Below are positions 8,419 through 17,217 of a stretch of 64,000 nt of DNA, piece after piece; position 1 is the first letter of the stretch, and each line of letters begins with the position of its first letter. A program made the position numbers and the translations under genes. Under the pieces are notes generated by a model. It saw nothing but the letters and a program-made list of their open reading frames with translations, did no database searches and was not told the DNA's origin. This DNA is from Parvibaculum sp039680535 (GTDB lineage: Bacteria > Pseudomonadota > Alphaproteobacteria > Parvibaculales > Parvibaculaceae): positions 434,001 through 498,000 of the forward strand of contig NZ_JBDKSS010000013.1 in assembly GCF_039680535.1 (NCBI RefSeq), in the 5' to 3' direction.

Positions 8419-8844
8419 TTATCCCTTCGCCGGTGTTTGGGCCGGCTTGAACTTCGGCAGGCTGATTTCCTCGCTCGCCTTCTCGAAGATGACTTCGAGC
8501 GGCATGTCGAGCTGGAGAGCCTCCGGCGTCTGCGGGCATTCGACGATATTCGTCATCATGCGCGGGCCTTCCTCGAGCGTCACCACCGCGATCGAATGCG
8601 GCTGGTCGCCGAAATCAGGCCTCGGGCGATGATTGATGATGTAGCTGTAAAGCGTCGCCTTGCCGGAGGCCTTGAAGACCTCGACCTTGCGCGAGGAGCA
8701 GGCCGGGCAGAAGGGCCGCGGCGGGAAATAGGTATGCGTGCAGTCGGTGCAGCGCTGAAGCCGAAGCTCGCCTGCCTTGCATCCGTCCCAGAAATGCTGG
8801 GTTTCGGGCGTGGGCAGGGGAAGCGGGCGCGGATATTCCGCCAT
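8419..8844 (-). CDS. OB-fold nucleic-acid/CoA-binding DUF35 protein with zinc ribbon
   Basis: The 141-residue protein has the rubredoxin-like zinc ribbon CTDC-x12-CPAC at about residues 34-53, followed by an OB fold (ATLYSYIINHRP, SIAVVTLEEGPRMMTNI). DUF35 proteins act as obligate subunits of SCP-x-type thiolases, aldolases and hydratases, and the thiolase gene follows after 4 bases. The start at 8844 has a strong GGGAGG ribosome site. This is the first gene of the DUF35-thiolase-VOC operon. Confidence 0.9.
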   Translation of the reverse strand: MAEYPRPLPLPTPETQHFWDGCKAGELRLQRCTDCTHTYFPPRPFCPACSSRKVEVFKASGKATLYSYIINHRPRPDFGDQPHSIAVVTLEEGPRMMTNIVECPQTPEALQLDMPLEVIFEKASEEISLPKFKPAQTPAKG

Positions 8845-8983
8845 GAAGAACCTCCCTTTTGTGATTGTCTCATTGCGGTGAGGATAGGCGCGAGATCGGG
8901 CGGGGCCAAGGTGAACCGGTGAACAGCCGTTTGATCGTATTTGAGCGGCTTGAAGCTTCGGCCGGAACCTCTATATCTCAGAC

Positions 8984-9286
8984 ATGAGCATCACGCGCCT
9001 TGCCGGTTCCCTCGTCCTGTCCTTCGCCCTTGCGGGCGTTGCGAGCGCCCATGCCGCCGGGGCAGCCGCGCCAGCGGCCCCTACGACCATGGTCGACATG
9101 AGCGGTCAGGTGGTGATGAGCAATCTCGCGGGCGGCATGGCAGATCCCGTACCGCTCTTCGCGAGTCCTTCAGGCCCCGCTCTTTTCGTCGTCGGTACGC
9201 CCGAGACGGCGGAAGCCTCGCCTGCCATGCCTCATGCGGCACCCCCGGTAAAGACCCTCACGACGACGCATATCGGGCAGCACTGA
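8984..9286 (+). CDS. Small exported hypothetical protein
   Basis: This 100-residue frame starts with a clear signal peptide (MSITRLAGSLVLSFALAGVASAHA, cleavage near residue 24-26). A short Ala/Pro-rich mature region follows with no recognisable domain. It is divergent from the DUF35 operon and converges on the nitroreductase gene 17 bases away. The signal peptide is the main support that it is a real gene; function is unknown. Confidence 0.6.
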   Translation: MSITRLAGSLVLSFALAGVASAHAAGAAAPAAPTTMVDMSGQVVMSNLAGGMADPVPLFASPSGPALFVVGTPETAEASPAMPHAAPPVKTLTTTHIGQH

Positions 9287-9302
9287 TCCTTCCCGATCCC
9301 GA

Positions 9303-9974
9303 TCAATCGAAGCCGCGAAAGCTCGCGAAGCTCGACAGCGGTTCGCGCTCGGAAACGAGCGTGTTGACCGGTGCCGTCTCGTCGGCATAGCCGAGCGACA
9401 TGCCGCAGACGATGTATTCCTCCTCGGGTATATCGAGGATACGGCGCGTCACCGACCAGTAATTGTTCCATGCGCCCTGCGCGCAGGTGTCGAGGCCGCG
9501 CGACTTCGCGACGAGCATGAGCGTCTGCATATAGATGCCGATATCGACGAAGCCCATGGGCCCGAGATCCTTGTCGACCGAGAAGATGAGGCCGACCGGC
9601 GCGTCGAAGAACTCGTAGTTGCGGCCCCACTGGCGCCAGTTTGCGGCCTGGTCGCCCTTGGGAATGCCGAGCAGCGAATACATGTCCTTGCCGAGCTTCC
9701 TCATGCGCGACAGGAAAGGCTCCTTGCGCTTCGAGACGCGGGTGAACTCCGCGCCCGCATCGGCCGGACTGGTCTCGCGATGGGCGAGCACTTCCTCGAT
9801 GAGCTTCTGCCGCGCTTCGCCTGCGACCACATGCACCTTCCAGGGTTGGACATTGGTGCCGGAGGGAGAGAGCGAAGCGGTTTCGAGAATTTCCTTCACA
9901 AGGTCGAGCGGGACCGGATCGTGCCTGAAGGCGCGGATGGATTTCCGCGCCTTGAGCGCGTCGTCGATATGCAT
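9303..9974 (-). CDS. Nitroreductase-family FMN oxidoreductase
   Basis: The 223-residue protein has the FMN-binding start RKSIRAFRHDPVP, the SPSGTNVQPWKVHVV segment and the C-terminal GLDTCAQGAWNNYW block. The family reduces nitro-aromatics, quinones, flavins or enones with NAD(P)H. It follows the acyl-CoA dehydrogenase gene by 11 bases on the same strand. That operon context hints at an enoyl or quinone substrate rather than detoxification, which is inference. Confidence 0.9.
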   Translation of the reverse strand: MHIDDALKARKSIRAFRHDPVPLDLVKEILETASLSPSGTNVQPWKVHVVAGEARQKLIEEVLAHRETSPADAGAEFTRVSKRKEPFLSRMRKLGKDMYSLLGIPKGDQAANWRQWGRNYEFFDAPVGLIFSVDKDLGPMGFVDIGIYMQTLMLVAKSRGLDTCAQGAWNNYWSVTRRILDIPEEEYIVCGMSLGYADETAPVNTLVSEREPLSSFASFRGFD

Positions 9975-9985
9975 GGGTTACTGCC

Positions 9986-11221
9986 TCAAAGTCCGAGTAC
10001 GGCTTTCGCCATGATGTTGCGCTGGATTTCATTCGTGCCCGCATAGATCGAGCCCGCGCGGTCGTTCAGATATTTCGATGTGACGGGCCAGCTATGTTGT
10101 GGGCCGACAGGCGTTGCGTTGCCCTTGGGCGGCGTGAAGCCCGGCACGGGGCCGCCGGGATGCGTCGCATGGGGCTGATAGGGCAGGGCGTAATGCGCAA
10201 TGGCCTCGAGCGCGAGTTCGGTGAGATGCTGGGACAGTTCCGTGCCGCGCGTCTTGAGCAGCGAGGATTCCGGTCCCGGCGCGCCGCCCTGCGAAAGCGC
10301 CGACATGATGCGGTGCTCGGTGAATTCGAGCGCGGTGATCTCGACCTCCGCACTTGCGAGCCTCGCGGCGAAATCCGCCTGGTCGATGAGGCGAAGCCCA
10401 TCCGATCCGCGTTCCTCCGCCGCCATCGCGCGGATGCGCTTCAGCCGCGCATGAAGACCGGGCGCGTAGGCATGGCCGCCGCGCTCGAACTCCATCAGAT
10501 ATTTCGCCACTGTCCAGCCCTGGCCGACCTTGCCGACGACATTGGCCTTGGGAACCTTCACGTCGGTGAAGAAGACCTGGTTCTGGATGTGCTCGCCCGA
10601 CAGCATGATGAGCGGCTCCACCTTCACGCCGGGCGTGTCCATGTCGATCAGCAGGAAGGTGATGCCGCGCTGGGGAATGTCTTCTTTCGAGGTGCGGACG
10701 AGGTTGAAGATGCGGTTGGCGTAATTCGCATGGGTGGTCCAGATCTTCGAGCCGTTGCAAAGGAAATAGTCGCCCATGTCGACGGCGCTCATCTGCAGGC
10801 TGGCGAGATCGGAGCCTGATCCGGGTTCCGAATAGCCCTGACACCAGAAATCCTCGCCCGAAAGGATGCGCGGCAGGTAATAGGCCTTCTGCTCCGGCGA
10901 GCCGTGGCCGATCAGCACCGGTCCGCACATGCCGACGCCCATGGGCGAAAGGGGCGGCGCACCTGCGGTCGCGAATTCGCTGGCGAAGATGTAGTGCTGC
11001 ATGACGGTCCAGTCGCAGCCGCCATATTCGACCGGCCAGGCGGGGGCCACCCAGCCCTTTTCATAAAGCGCTCCATGCCAGCGCATGGTCGTGTCGTAAT
11101 CGGCATAGACGCTGGTCATCAGCTTGCCTGTCTCGCGCAGGTCGGGCGTCAGCTTTTCGTCGAGAAAGCGGCGTACTTCGTCGCGGAATGCGGAATCCCG
11201 CGCGCTGAGTGACAGTTCCAT
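9986..11221 (-). CDS. Acyl-CoA dehydrogenase
   Basis: The 411-residue flavoenzyme shows the family blocks WCQGYSEPGSGSDLA (FAD and substrate binding), KIWTTHANYAN, the middle beta domain with FFTDVKVPKANVVG, and the C-terminal helical domain ending in the FAD-contacting SIYAGTNEIQRNIMAKAVLGL segment. It oxidises acyl-CoA thioesters to enoyl-CoA, passing electrons to ETF. Chain length or cyclic substrate cannot be told. GGAGGGGA precedes the ATG at 11221. It heads an operon with the nitroreductase. Confidence 0.92.
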   Translation of the reverse strand: MELSLSARDSAFRDEVRRFLDEKLTPDLRETGKLMTSVYADYDTTMRWHGALYEKGWVAPAWPVEYGGCDWTVMQHYIFASEFATAGAPPLSPMGVGMCGPVLIGHGSPEQKAYYLPRILSGEDFWCQGYSEPGSGSDLASLQMSAVDMGDYFLCNGSKIWTTHANYANRIFNLVRTSKEDIPQRGITFLLIDMDTPGVKVEPLIMLSGEHIQNQVFFTDVKVPKANVVGKVGQGWTVAKYLMEFERGGHAYAPGLHARLKRIRAMAAEERGSDGLRLIDQADFAARLASAEVEITALEFTEHRIMSALSQGGAPGPESSLLKTRGTELSQHLTELALEAIAHYALPYQPHATHPGGPVPGFTPPKGNATPVGPQHSWPVTSKYLNDRAGSIYAGTNEIQRNIMAKAVLGL

Positions 11222-11391
11222 AAGTCCCCTCCCCGGGTATCGGATGTCTTTTGCCGGAGGTTAGGGCAGCCGGGCCGGATGACAAGCGGCGATCGGCTGT
11301 CGGCGCACACAAAAAGTTGAATGCCCCATTGGCGCGGCTCGGCAATTCACGTAAATGAGGCGGATATTCCAAAGGCCCGGCAGAGGCCCCC

Positions 11392-12747
11392 ATGACGACA
11401 GAGGAAACAGCCGCGAAGGCGGAGCCGATCCCCGCCAGTTCGGCAATCACCTATTCCGACGGCAGCGTCTCCACGCCCGCGGAGCGAAAGCGCGCCTTTC
11501 AGATACTCTTCCTTTGCCAGCTTGCAGGCGGCATGGGGCAGACGCTCGTCTATGCCGTCATGCCGCCCATCGCCCGCAGGCTCGGCATGAGCGAGTTCGA
11601 GACGACGATGATCTATTCGCTGTCATCGTTCCTCTGGATCGTGACCAGCCCCTTCTGGGGACGGCGCAGCGACGTTGTTGGCCGCAAGCCGATCATGATG
11701 GTCGGATTGCTGGCCTTCGCCATCTCCACGACGATTTTCGCAACTCTTGTGCTCGTCGGTCTGCAAGGCTGGATACAGGTCGGTGTGCTCTTTCCGATGC
11801 TGCTGGTGGCGCGTTCGATCTTCGGCGGTCTGGGCTCGGGCAACGGCTCGGCGGCGCAGGCCTATGTCGCCGACCGCACCACGCGGTCGGAGCGCGCCTC
11901 GGGCGTTGCGTCGCTTGGCGCGGCTTTCGGTATCGGCACGGCGATCGGGCCGGGCGTTGCCGCGGCCTTTGCCGTCATCCATGTCGTCGCGCCCTTCTAC
12001 GCCGTGGCCCTGCTCGGATATGTCAGCGCGGCGCTCATCTGGTTCTATCTGCCGGAGCGCATGCGGCCTTCGAACCGCGTTTCAGAGAGACAGGAACGCA
12101 AGGCAGGCCTGAAGTGGTATGACCGGCGGGCGCTGCCCTGGGTTGCGATCAGCATTACCCTGAGCTTTGCGCAATCCATCGTGATGCAGCTCTGCGCCTT
12201 CTATTTCATCGACATGCTGCATCTGAAGCTCGACGACGCGACGCAGATGGTCAGCGTCGGCCTCATGGCCATGGCCATTGCCGCGCTCTTCGCGCAGATC
12301 GGCCTTATCCAGCGCTTCAACCTTTCGGTTCAGTGGCTGCTGCGCTGGGGCGCCATCATCACGATATTCTCGTTCCTCGGCCTGATCGCAGGTTTCTCAT
12401 ACGGCATTCTCGTGACCGCGCTGACCCTGTCGGGTCTGGGCTTCGGCCTGCTGCGCCCCGGCCTTCAGGCGGGGGCCTCGCTCTCCGTGTCGCATCGCGA
12501 CCAGGGCGCCATGGCGGGCTTCATCGCAGGCACCTCCGCCACGGGCATGATCCTCACGCCCTTCATCTTCCTGAACTCGTTCATCGGCTTCAATGTCTAT
12601 GAGCGCATGCCTCAGGCACCCTTCATCGTTGGTGCACTGCTCGTCCTCGGCATTCTCGTCTTTGCCCTGTTTCACCCGCTCATGCGGGGCTTGCAGCAAT
12701 CGGCCGACGATTATGAGGATGAAGAGGAGGGGATCGGTCTGCAGTAA
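11392..12747 (+). CDS. MFS transporter (12 TM)
   Basis: The 451-residue inner-membrane protein has about 12 hydrophobic helices. The MFS loop 2-3 motif is seen as SPFWGRRSDVVGRKPIMMVG (about residues 85-104), and GLGSGNGSAAQAYVADRTTRSERASG follows helix 5. A soluble 30-residue N-terminus and an acidic C-tail (YEDEEEG) lie outside the membrane. Such drug:H+ antiporter-like carriers export small hydrophobic compounds or take up organic acids; the substrate is unknown. It is monocistronic and divergent from the acyl-CoA dehydrogenase operon. Confidence 0.88.
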   Translation: MTTEETAAKAEPIPASSAITYSDGSVSTPAERKRAFQILFLCQLAGGMGQTLVYAVMPPIARRLGMSEFETTMIYSLSSFLWIVTSPFWGRRSDVVGRKPIMMVGLLAFAISTTIFATLVLVGLQGWIQVGVLFPMLLVARSIFGGLGSGNGSAAQAYVADRTTRSERASGVASLGAAFGIGTAIGPGVAAAFAVIHVVAPFYAVALLGYVSAALIWFYLPERMRPSNRVSERQERKAGLKWYDRRALPWVAISITLSFAQSIVMQLCAFYFIDMLHLKLDDATQMVSVGLMAMAIAALFAQIGLIQRFNLSVQWLLRWGAIITIFSFLGLIAGFSYGILVTALTLSGLGFGLLRPGLQAGASLSVSHRDQGAMAGFIAGTSATGMILTPFIFLNSFIGFNVYERMPQAPFIVGALLVLGILVFALFHPLMRGLQQSADDYEDEEEGIGLQ

Positions 12748-12831
12748 TGGGCGTGCAAATCGCCACACGCGCCAAGGGGCCATTCGCCTGCTATCATTTA
12801 TCGATATTGAAGAGCAATTAAGTGAGTCGAT

Positions 12832-13353
12832 GTGGCGTTTGACGAGTTATTGAGCCGAATTTCGGATGCCGCGCTGCGGGATGTTGCGATCCACTGGAAC
12901 GAAGCGCGCGGTGCACGCCGGATGCCGGGGTGGTCCGACATCAGTCCGCGGGCTCTCGCACGACATTTGCCGCTGATCTGGTCCTGGAAATATGACCCGG
13001 CGACGGATGTTTTCGTCGGGCGGCTCGCCGGCGAGGAAATCATCCAGGCCTTTGGCGAGAACCTGCGGGGCAAGACCGCCGAGGAGTTCTTCAGGAATCG
13101 CGGTGGCGAGGCCCTGATCTCCCGTCATCGGCGCGTCGTCACCGAGCCTGCCTTCTATCATGGTCAAGGCGCCGTCTTTTCCCATGCGCGCCGTATCGTC
13201 ATGGGTGAACGGATCATCCTTCCGCTCGCGGAGGATGGAGAGCATGGCGACGGCATTGTCGGTGCAACCATCTACCGCTTCACGCATAACGACGAGGGGG
13301 GCGACACCAGCGAAGACTACGCCGCCGAAAAGGGCGAGTTCATCCCCCTTTGA
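12832..13353 (+). CDS. PAS_5-family sensory protein
   Basis: This 173-residue protein starts at a GTG (12832); the overlapping ATG two bases earlier is in another frame and stops after seven codons. It fits the PAS_5 (PF07310) family: W-x-RMPGWSDISPRALARHLPLIW, then FVGRLAGEEIIQAFGENLRGK and a C-terminal strand IILPLAEDG...VGATIY. No output domain is attached, so it may act as a ligand-binding module or partner. Two further members lie side by side at 41.4-42.7 kb. Confidence 0.8.
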   Translation: MAFDELLSRISDAALRDVAIHWNEARGARRMPGWSDISPRALARHLPLIWSWKYDPATDVFVGRLAGEEIIQAFGENLRGKTAEEFFRNRGGEALISRHRRVVTEPAFYHGQGAVFSHARRIVMGERIILPLAEDGEHGDGIVGATIYRFTHNDEGGDTSEDYAAEKGEFIPL

Positions 13354-13371
13354 TCGGGCTTTGCGGTTTCG

Positions 13372-14370
13372 TCAGCGTTTGATCGGGCCGAGCGACCCTT
13401 GCGCTTCCCACAGCGCCATCATGGCGGCGACGCCGCCCGCAAAGGCGTGGGGCTGGTCGAGCATGATGTGGTGCTGCGCGCCCGGAATGGCAAAGACCGG
13501 CCGTTCCGGCGCGAGTTCGCGCAGGAAGGCGACGCTCTCCGGATCGTAATCCCTGCCTTCGAGGCCGAACATCGTCGCGGAGGGGCAGGCGAGGTTCTTG
13601 TAGATATCCGCGTGATCGTCGCCCATGCGCAGACCGTTGAACATTTCGGCGTCGAACTTCCACGTCCAGCCGGCCTCGGTCGAGGAGCGGCGTCCGGGAT
13701 TCTCGCCGATCTTCACCTCGCGAAGGCTCAGGCCGCCGATGTAATCGACGATGAAGCCATTGGCGCAGGGTTGAAGCGGTGCGAGGCGGAAGCGCGCCTT
13801 CGCGGTCTCGAAATCGGGATAGATGCGCGTCGGCCTGCGGAGCGGATCGTTGAGGAACCATTCGCGCACCGGCGAACGCACGGTGAAATCGGCGAGAATG
13901 AGGCCGCCGAGCTTGTCGCTGTAATGCTTGCCGGCAATCAGGGTGACGAAGCCGCCGAAGGAATGGCCGACCACGACGGGCTTCGGCCCGAGCCCGGCAT
14001 TGAGCGCCACCTGGCCGATCTCATGCGCGAAGCTCTCGCGCGAATAGCTCGTGCGCCAGTCGCTGTCGCCCATGCCGCCCAGATCCATGGCGGCGACGTT
14101 GTAGCGATCGGTCAGCAGCGGCGCGATGAAGGAGAACCATTCGGCGTGAGCGCCGTTGCCGTGCACGAAGAGAATGCCGGGCCGGTTCGGATCGTCATTG
14201 CCCCAGCGCAGGTAGTGGATGCTCGCGCCGTCGACGGTCAGCCTGCGGCTTTCGCGGGGCGCGGCCAGCGCTTCGCGGAACCAGAGGGGCTGGTGACGGA
14301 TGACGTCTTCATCCGGGATGGACCGGACAGCTGGGTCCGTCAGATAGGTGTTGGGCTTTTCGAACGCCAT
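13372..14370 (-). CDS. Alpha/beta hydrolase
   Basis: The 332-residue enzyme has the oxyanion motif VHGNGAHAEW, the nucleophile elbow GHSFGG and a C-terminal catalytic His in GAQHHIMLDQP. The start is taken at the ATG 14370 (MAFEKPNTY). The open frame continues 390 codons upstream only as the antisense of a HAD gene and is not coding. A close paralogue with the same motifs and the same RIYP...RFRLAP-QPCAN block lies at 35.0 kb. Substrate is unknown; esterase, lipase or epoxide hydrolase are possible. Confidence 0.88.
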   Translation of the reverse strand: MAFEKPNTYLTDPAVRSIPDEDVIRHQPLWFREALAAPRESRRLTVDGASIHYLRWGNDDPNRPGILFVHGNGAHAEWFSFIAPLLTDRYNVAAMDLGGMGDSDWRTSYSRESFAHEIGQVALNAGLGPKPVVVGHSFGGFVTLIAGKHYSDKLGGLILADFTVRSPVREWFLNDPLRRPTRIYPDFETAKARFRLAPLQPCANGFIVDYIGGLSLREVKIGENPGRRSSTEAGWTWKFDAEMFNGLRMGDDHADIYKNLACPSATMFGLEGRDYDPESVAFLRELAPERPVFAIPGAQHHIMLDQPHAFAGGVAAMMALWEAQGSLGPIKR

Positions 14371-14523
14371 GGGAACCGGATGTGCTTGGCGGACGCCAAA
14401 GTGACGCCCGCGCCATTTTCGAGTTGGGCCATGGTCTAGCCCGATTTTCCCGCGAGGAAAAGCGGCGGAATGGGGCCGTTTCCGGGGGCAGGCCCATGGG
14501 CGCCGAAAGACCCCAGCTTCCAG

Positions 14524-14552
14524 TTGACAGGCAAGGGTCTGCCCCTTAGGTT
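14524..14552 (+). promoter_or_regulatory. Candidate promoter for rpmJ
   Basis: A perfect -35 TTGACA (14524-14529) is followed after 17 bases by TAGGTT (14547-14552), about 100 bases before the L36 start. The rest of the 280-base gap after the hydrolase start shows nothing else I can support. Confidence 0.5.
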
Positions 14553-14649
14553 CCGCGCCAATCCAAGGGCGCTCCGGGGGACCGGAGGCGGGGCCATTAT
14601 TGGCCGATCGCACTGCCCCCATCCGAGACAAAGCGCCCGAAGGTTTATC

Positions 14650-14775
14650 ATGAAGATCCGTAACTCGTTGAGATCGCTGCGTAATCGCCACCGCGACAAC
14701 CGCCTGGTCCGTCGCAAGGGCCGCATCTACATCATCAATAAGACGAATCCCCGCTACAAGGCCCGCCAGGGCTAA
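14650..14775 (+). CDS. rpmJ: 50S ribosomal protein L36 (type B, YkgO-like)
   Basis: A 41-residue basic protein starts at the ATG 14650: MKIRNSLRSL, then RRKGRIYIINKTNPRYKARQG. The zinc-binding cysteines of classical L36 are replaced, so this is the C-minus paralogue type that does not need zinc. It is a single-gene unit between a candidate promoter and a strong terminator. The longer in-frame extension to 14470 has no homology and is ignored. L31 in this window (54.97 kb) is also a cysteine-poor form. Confidence 0.95.
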   Translation: MKIRNSLRSLRNRHRDNRLVRRKGRIYIINKTNPRYKARQG

Positions 14776-14828
14776 TCGGGGATCGGCGCATGGGCCCGAA
14801 GGGCTTGGCGTTGAACAGAATCGAGTAA

Positions 14829-14860
14829 AGGCCGTGCCCTGGGGCGCGGCCTTTTCGTTT
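14829..14860 (+). terminator. Intrinsic terminator after rpmJ
   Basis: A near-perfect GC-rich hairpin (GGCCGTGCCC paired with GGGCGCGGCC, two-base loop, one wobble pair) is followed by TTTTCGTTTT. Confidence 0.85.
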
Positions 14861-14871
14861 TCGGGGGGCAT

Positions 14872-15492
14872 ATGAGTGGCATCGACACCGTGGTCTTCGA
14901 CATCGGCAATGTGCTGATCGAATGGGACCCGCGCCATCTCTATCGGAAGATTTTTGCCAGCGAGGCGGAGGTCGAGCATTTCCTCGCAAATGTCTGCACG
15001 CTCGACTGGCATCTGGCGCATGACTACGGCGTTTCCTTCGAGGAGAACGCTGCGCGGCTGAAGGCGCAGCATCCGGAGCAGGCCCATCTCATCGACATGT
15101 GGGGGAATCGCTATCACGAGATGATCCCCGGCCGTGTGCCGGGCACCGCCGATCTCCTTCATGCGCTTGGCGATGGCGGTATCGCTCTCCACGGCCTCAC
15201 CAACATGCCGACGGCCACCTTCGCCTATCTCCGCGAAGCCTATCCGGAGCTGAAGCGCTTCCGGACGACCGTCGTATCGGGCGCCGAAGGGGTGGTTAAG
15301 CCCGATCCGCGCATCTTCGAGATTCTGATCGAACGTGCCGGCCTTGCGCCGGATCGGACGCTTTTCATCGACGATTCCCATCGCAATGTGGAGGCGGCCG
15401 CGTCGCTCGGCTTTCACGCGCATCGTTTCGAACACGCGGACGCCCTTCGCGGCGACCTTGCCGCTCGCGGATTGGTCGACGGGGCGCAATAA
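14872..15492 (+). CDS. HAD-superfamily hydrolase (subfamily IA)
   Basis: This 206-residue protein has motif I FDIGNVLIEWD with nucleophile Asp10; the usual +2 Asp is Gly12, as in YihX-like phosphatases. Motif II lies at HGLTN. Motif III is Lys in GVVKPDPRIFE and motif IV is FIDDSHRN. The helical cap domain lies at about residues 20-90. Likely a sugar-phosphate or small phosphomonoester phosphatase in the cytosol; the replaced general acid is worth noting. The next gene starts 44 bases downstream on the same strand. Confidence 0.88.
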   Translation: MSGIDTVVFDIGNVLIEWDPRHLYRKIFASEAEVEHFLANVCTLDWHLAHDYGVSFEENAARLKAQHPEQAHLIDMWGNRYHEMIPGRVPGTADLLHALGDGGIALHGLTNMPTATFAYLREAYPELKRFRTTVVSGAEGVVKPDPRIFEILIERAGLAPDRTLFIDDSHRNVEAAASLGFHAHRFEHADALRGDLAARGLVDGAQ

Positions 15493-15535
15493 GGCGCTAT
15501 AGTCGAAGCGAATCGAAGCAGGGAGGCGGCGAGCT

Positions 15536-16591
15536 ATGACGGCCCGATTCATGATCTATGGCGCGACCGGCTACACGGGAAAGCTCATCGCGCGTACCGC
15601 CAAGGCGCTTGGCATGAGGCCGGTGCTCGCGGGACGCAATGAGGCGCGGCTCAAGTCTGTCGCGGGCCAGCACGGCTTCGAATATCAGGCTATCGCACTC
15701 GACGACACGGCGGCGCTGACCGCGGCGCTGGCGCAGGTCGATGCGGTGCTCCACATCGCCGGGCCTTTTTCGCATACGTCGAAGCCCATGCTCGATGCAT
15801 GCATCAGGACCAGGACGCATTATCTCGACATCACCGGCGAGATCGATGTGTTCGAAGCCTGCGCGGCGCGCGATGCGGAAGCGCGCGAGGCGGGCATCAT
15901 GGTTCTTCCGGGCGTCGGCTTCGACGTCGTGCCGAGCGATTGTCTTGCCGCGCATATGAAGACGCGCATGCCGGATGCGGTTGAACTGACGCTGGCGATT
16001 GCGGGCCTCGGCCACATGTCGCGCGGGACGGCGAAGACCGGTGTCGAGAGCGTCGGCCTTGGCACGCGGGTTCGCCGCGATGGCGAGATCGTCGTGGTGC
16101 CGAAGCCTCCGCGCCGCGACTTCGATTTTGGCCAAGGCTCGAAACACGGCATCGCGATCGGTTGGGGCGACGTCTCGACCGCCTATCACTCGACCGGCAT
16201 TCCGAACATCACCGTCTATTTCGAGGCGAGCCCTCAACTTGAGCAGATGGCCAATCTGGGCGGCTTCAAGCGCTGGCTTGCCAGTCGCGCCTTCATGCAG
16301 AAGCGGCTCAAGGCGCAGATCGACGCGCAGCCCGAAGGTCCGACCGATGCAGAGCGTCGGGCAGGCTATGCCGTGCTTCTCGGCGAGGCGGTGAATGCGG
16401 CAGGCGATCGCGTCGTCTCCAGGCTCAAGACTCCCGAGGGCTATACGCTCACCGCAATGACGAGCCTCGAAACCGTGCGCCGCGTGCTTGGCGGCCAGTT
16501 CCAGCCGGGCTTCCAGACGCCGTCGCGTGCCTATGGCTCCGGCTATATTGCGGAGTTCGAGGGCTGTACCCTGCAGGACCTGAACAGCTGA
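15536..16591 (+). CDS. Saccharopine dehydrogenase-like NAD(P)-binding oxidoreductase
   Basis: The 351-residue protein begins with a Rossmann fold (MIYGATGYTGKLIARTAKALG) followed by LAGRNEARLKSVAGQHGFE and HIAGPFSHTSKPMLDAC, matching the saccharopine-dehydrogenase/trans-acting enoyl reductase group. The GVGFDVVPSDCLAAHM segment is characteristic of these trans-acting enoyl reductase-like members. Lysine metabolism is unlikely from context; a lipid-linked reduction is more plausible. GGAGG precedes the ATG. It is followed closely by a TPR protein and an alpha/beta hydrolase. Confidence 0.85.
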   Translation: MTARFMIYGATGYTGKLIARTAKALGMRPVLAGRNEARLKSVAGQHGFEYQAIALDDTAALTAALAQVDAVLHIAGPFSHTSKPMLDACIRTRTHYLDITGEIDVFEACAARDAEAREAGIMVLPGVGFDVVPSDCLAAHMKTRMPDAVELTLAIAGLGHMSRGTAKTGVESVGLGTRVRRDGEIVVVPKPPRRDFDFGQGSKHGIAIGWGDVSTAYHSTGIPNITVYFEASPQLEQMANLGGFKRWLASRAFMQKRLKAQIDAQPEGPTDAERRAGYAVLLGEAVNAAGDRVVSRLKTPEGYTLTAMTSLETVRRVLGGQFQPGFQTPSRAYGSGYIAEFEGCTLQDLNS

Positions 16592-16604
16592 GCGGTTGCG
16601 CCGA

Positions 16605-17213
16605 ATGAGCCGGTTTTTCATGACGGCCGCTCTTCTTTCGCAGTTCGCGCTGTGCGGAGCGGCATCTGCCGCCGGCTTGCCGCTTGAGCCGGCGCCTGCG
16701 CCGCAGGCGGAGGAACAGGGGGCGCCCGATCGGGAGGCGGCACTCAATTCCCTTTTCGACAAGCTCGCCCATGCGAAGAGCGCCGGCGACGCCCGCGCGC
16801 TTGAAAGCGCGATCTTCAGCATCTGGATGGAGTCCGGCAGTCCAAGTGTCGATGTTCTGATGAGCAGAGGCGTGGATGCCCTCAAGTCAGGTGAGTTCGA
16901 CCGCGCGCTTTTCTATTTCAACGAGGTCACCACGCTCGCGCCCGGCTACGTGGAAGGTTGGGACAAGCGGGCCTCGGTCTATATCCTGAAAGACGATTAT
17001 GCCGCCGCGCTGAAGGACATAGAGCGCCTGCTGAAGATCGAACCGCGCCACTTCGGCGCCATGGGCGCGCTTGCCGTCATTCTCGAGGATCTCGGCGACA
17101 AGAAAGGCGCGCTCGATCTCTATCGCCGCGCGCTGAAGATCAACCCGTGGCTGCAGGGAGCATCCGACGCGGAGAAGGCACTCGCTCTCGATGTCGAGGG
17201 CAGGGGAATCTAG
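16605..17213 (+). CDS. Exported TPR-repeat protein
   Basis: From the ATG at 16605 the 202-residue protein carries a signal peptide (RFFMTAALLSQFALCGAASAAG). A Pro/Gln-rich linker and about four tetratricopeptide repeats follow (roughly residues 45-195: ALKSGEFDRALFYFNEVTTLAPGYV, AAALKDIERLLKIEPRH, KKGALDLYRRALKINPW). It probably scaffolds a periplasmic complex. It ends 4 bases before the hydrolase start, so the two are likely co-translated. Confidence 0.85.
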   Translation: MSRFFMTAALLSQFALCGAASAAGLPLEPAPAPQAEEQGAPDREAALNSLFDKLAHAKSAGDARALESAIFSIWMESGSPSVDVLMSRGVDALKSGEFDRALFYFNEVTTLAPGYVEGWDKRASVYILKDDYAAALKDIERLLKIEPRHFGAMGALAVILEDLGDKKGALDLYRRALKINPWLQGASDAEKALALDVEGRGI

Positions 17214-17217
17214 GCCA

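Noticed and set aside
14371..15552. 390-codon N-terminal extension of the alpha/beta hydrolase frame on the minus strand
   Set aside because: It is the reverse complement of rpmJ and the HAD gene. The hydrolase homology begins only at 14370.
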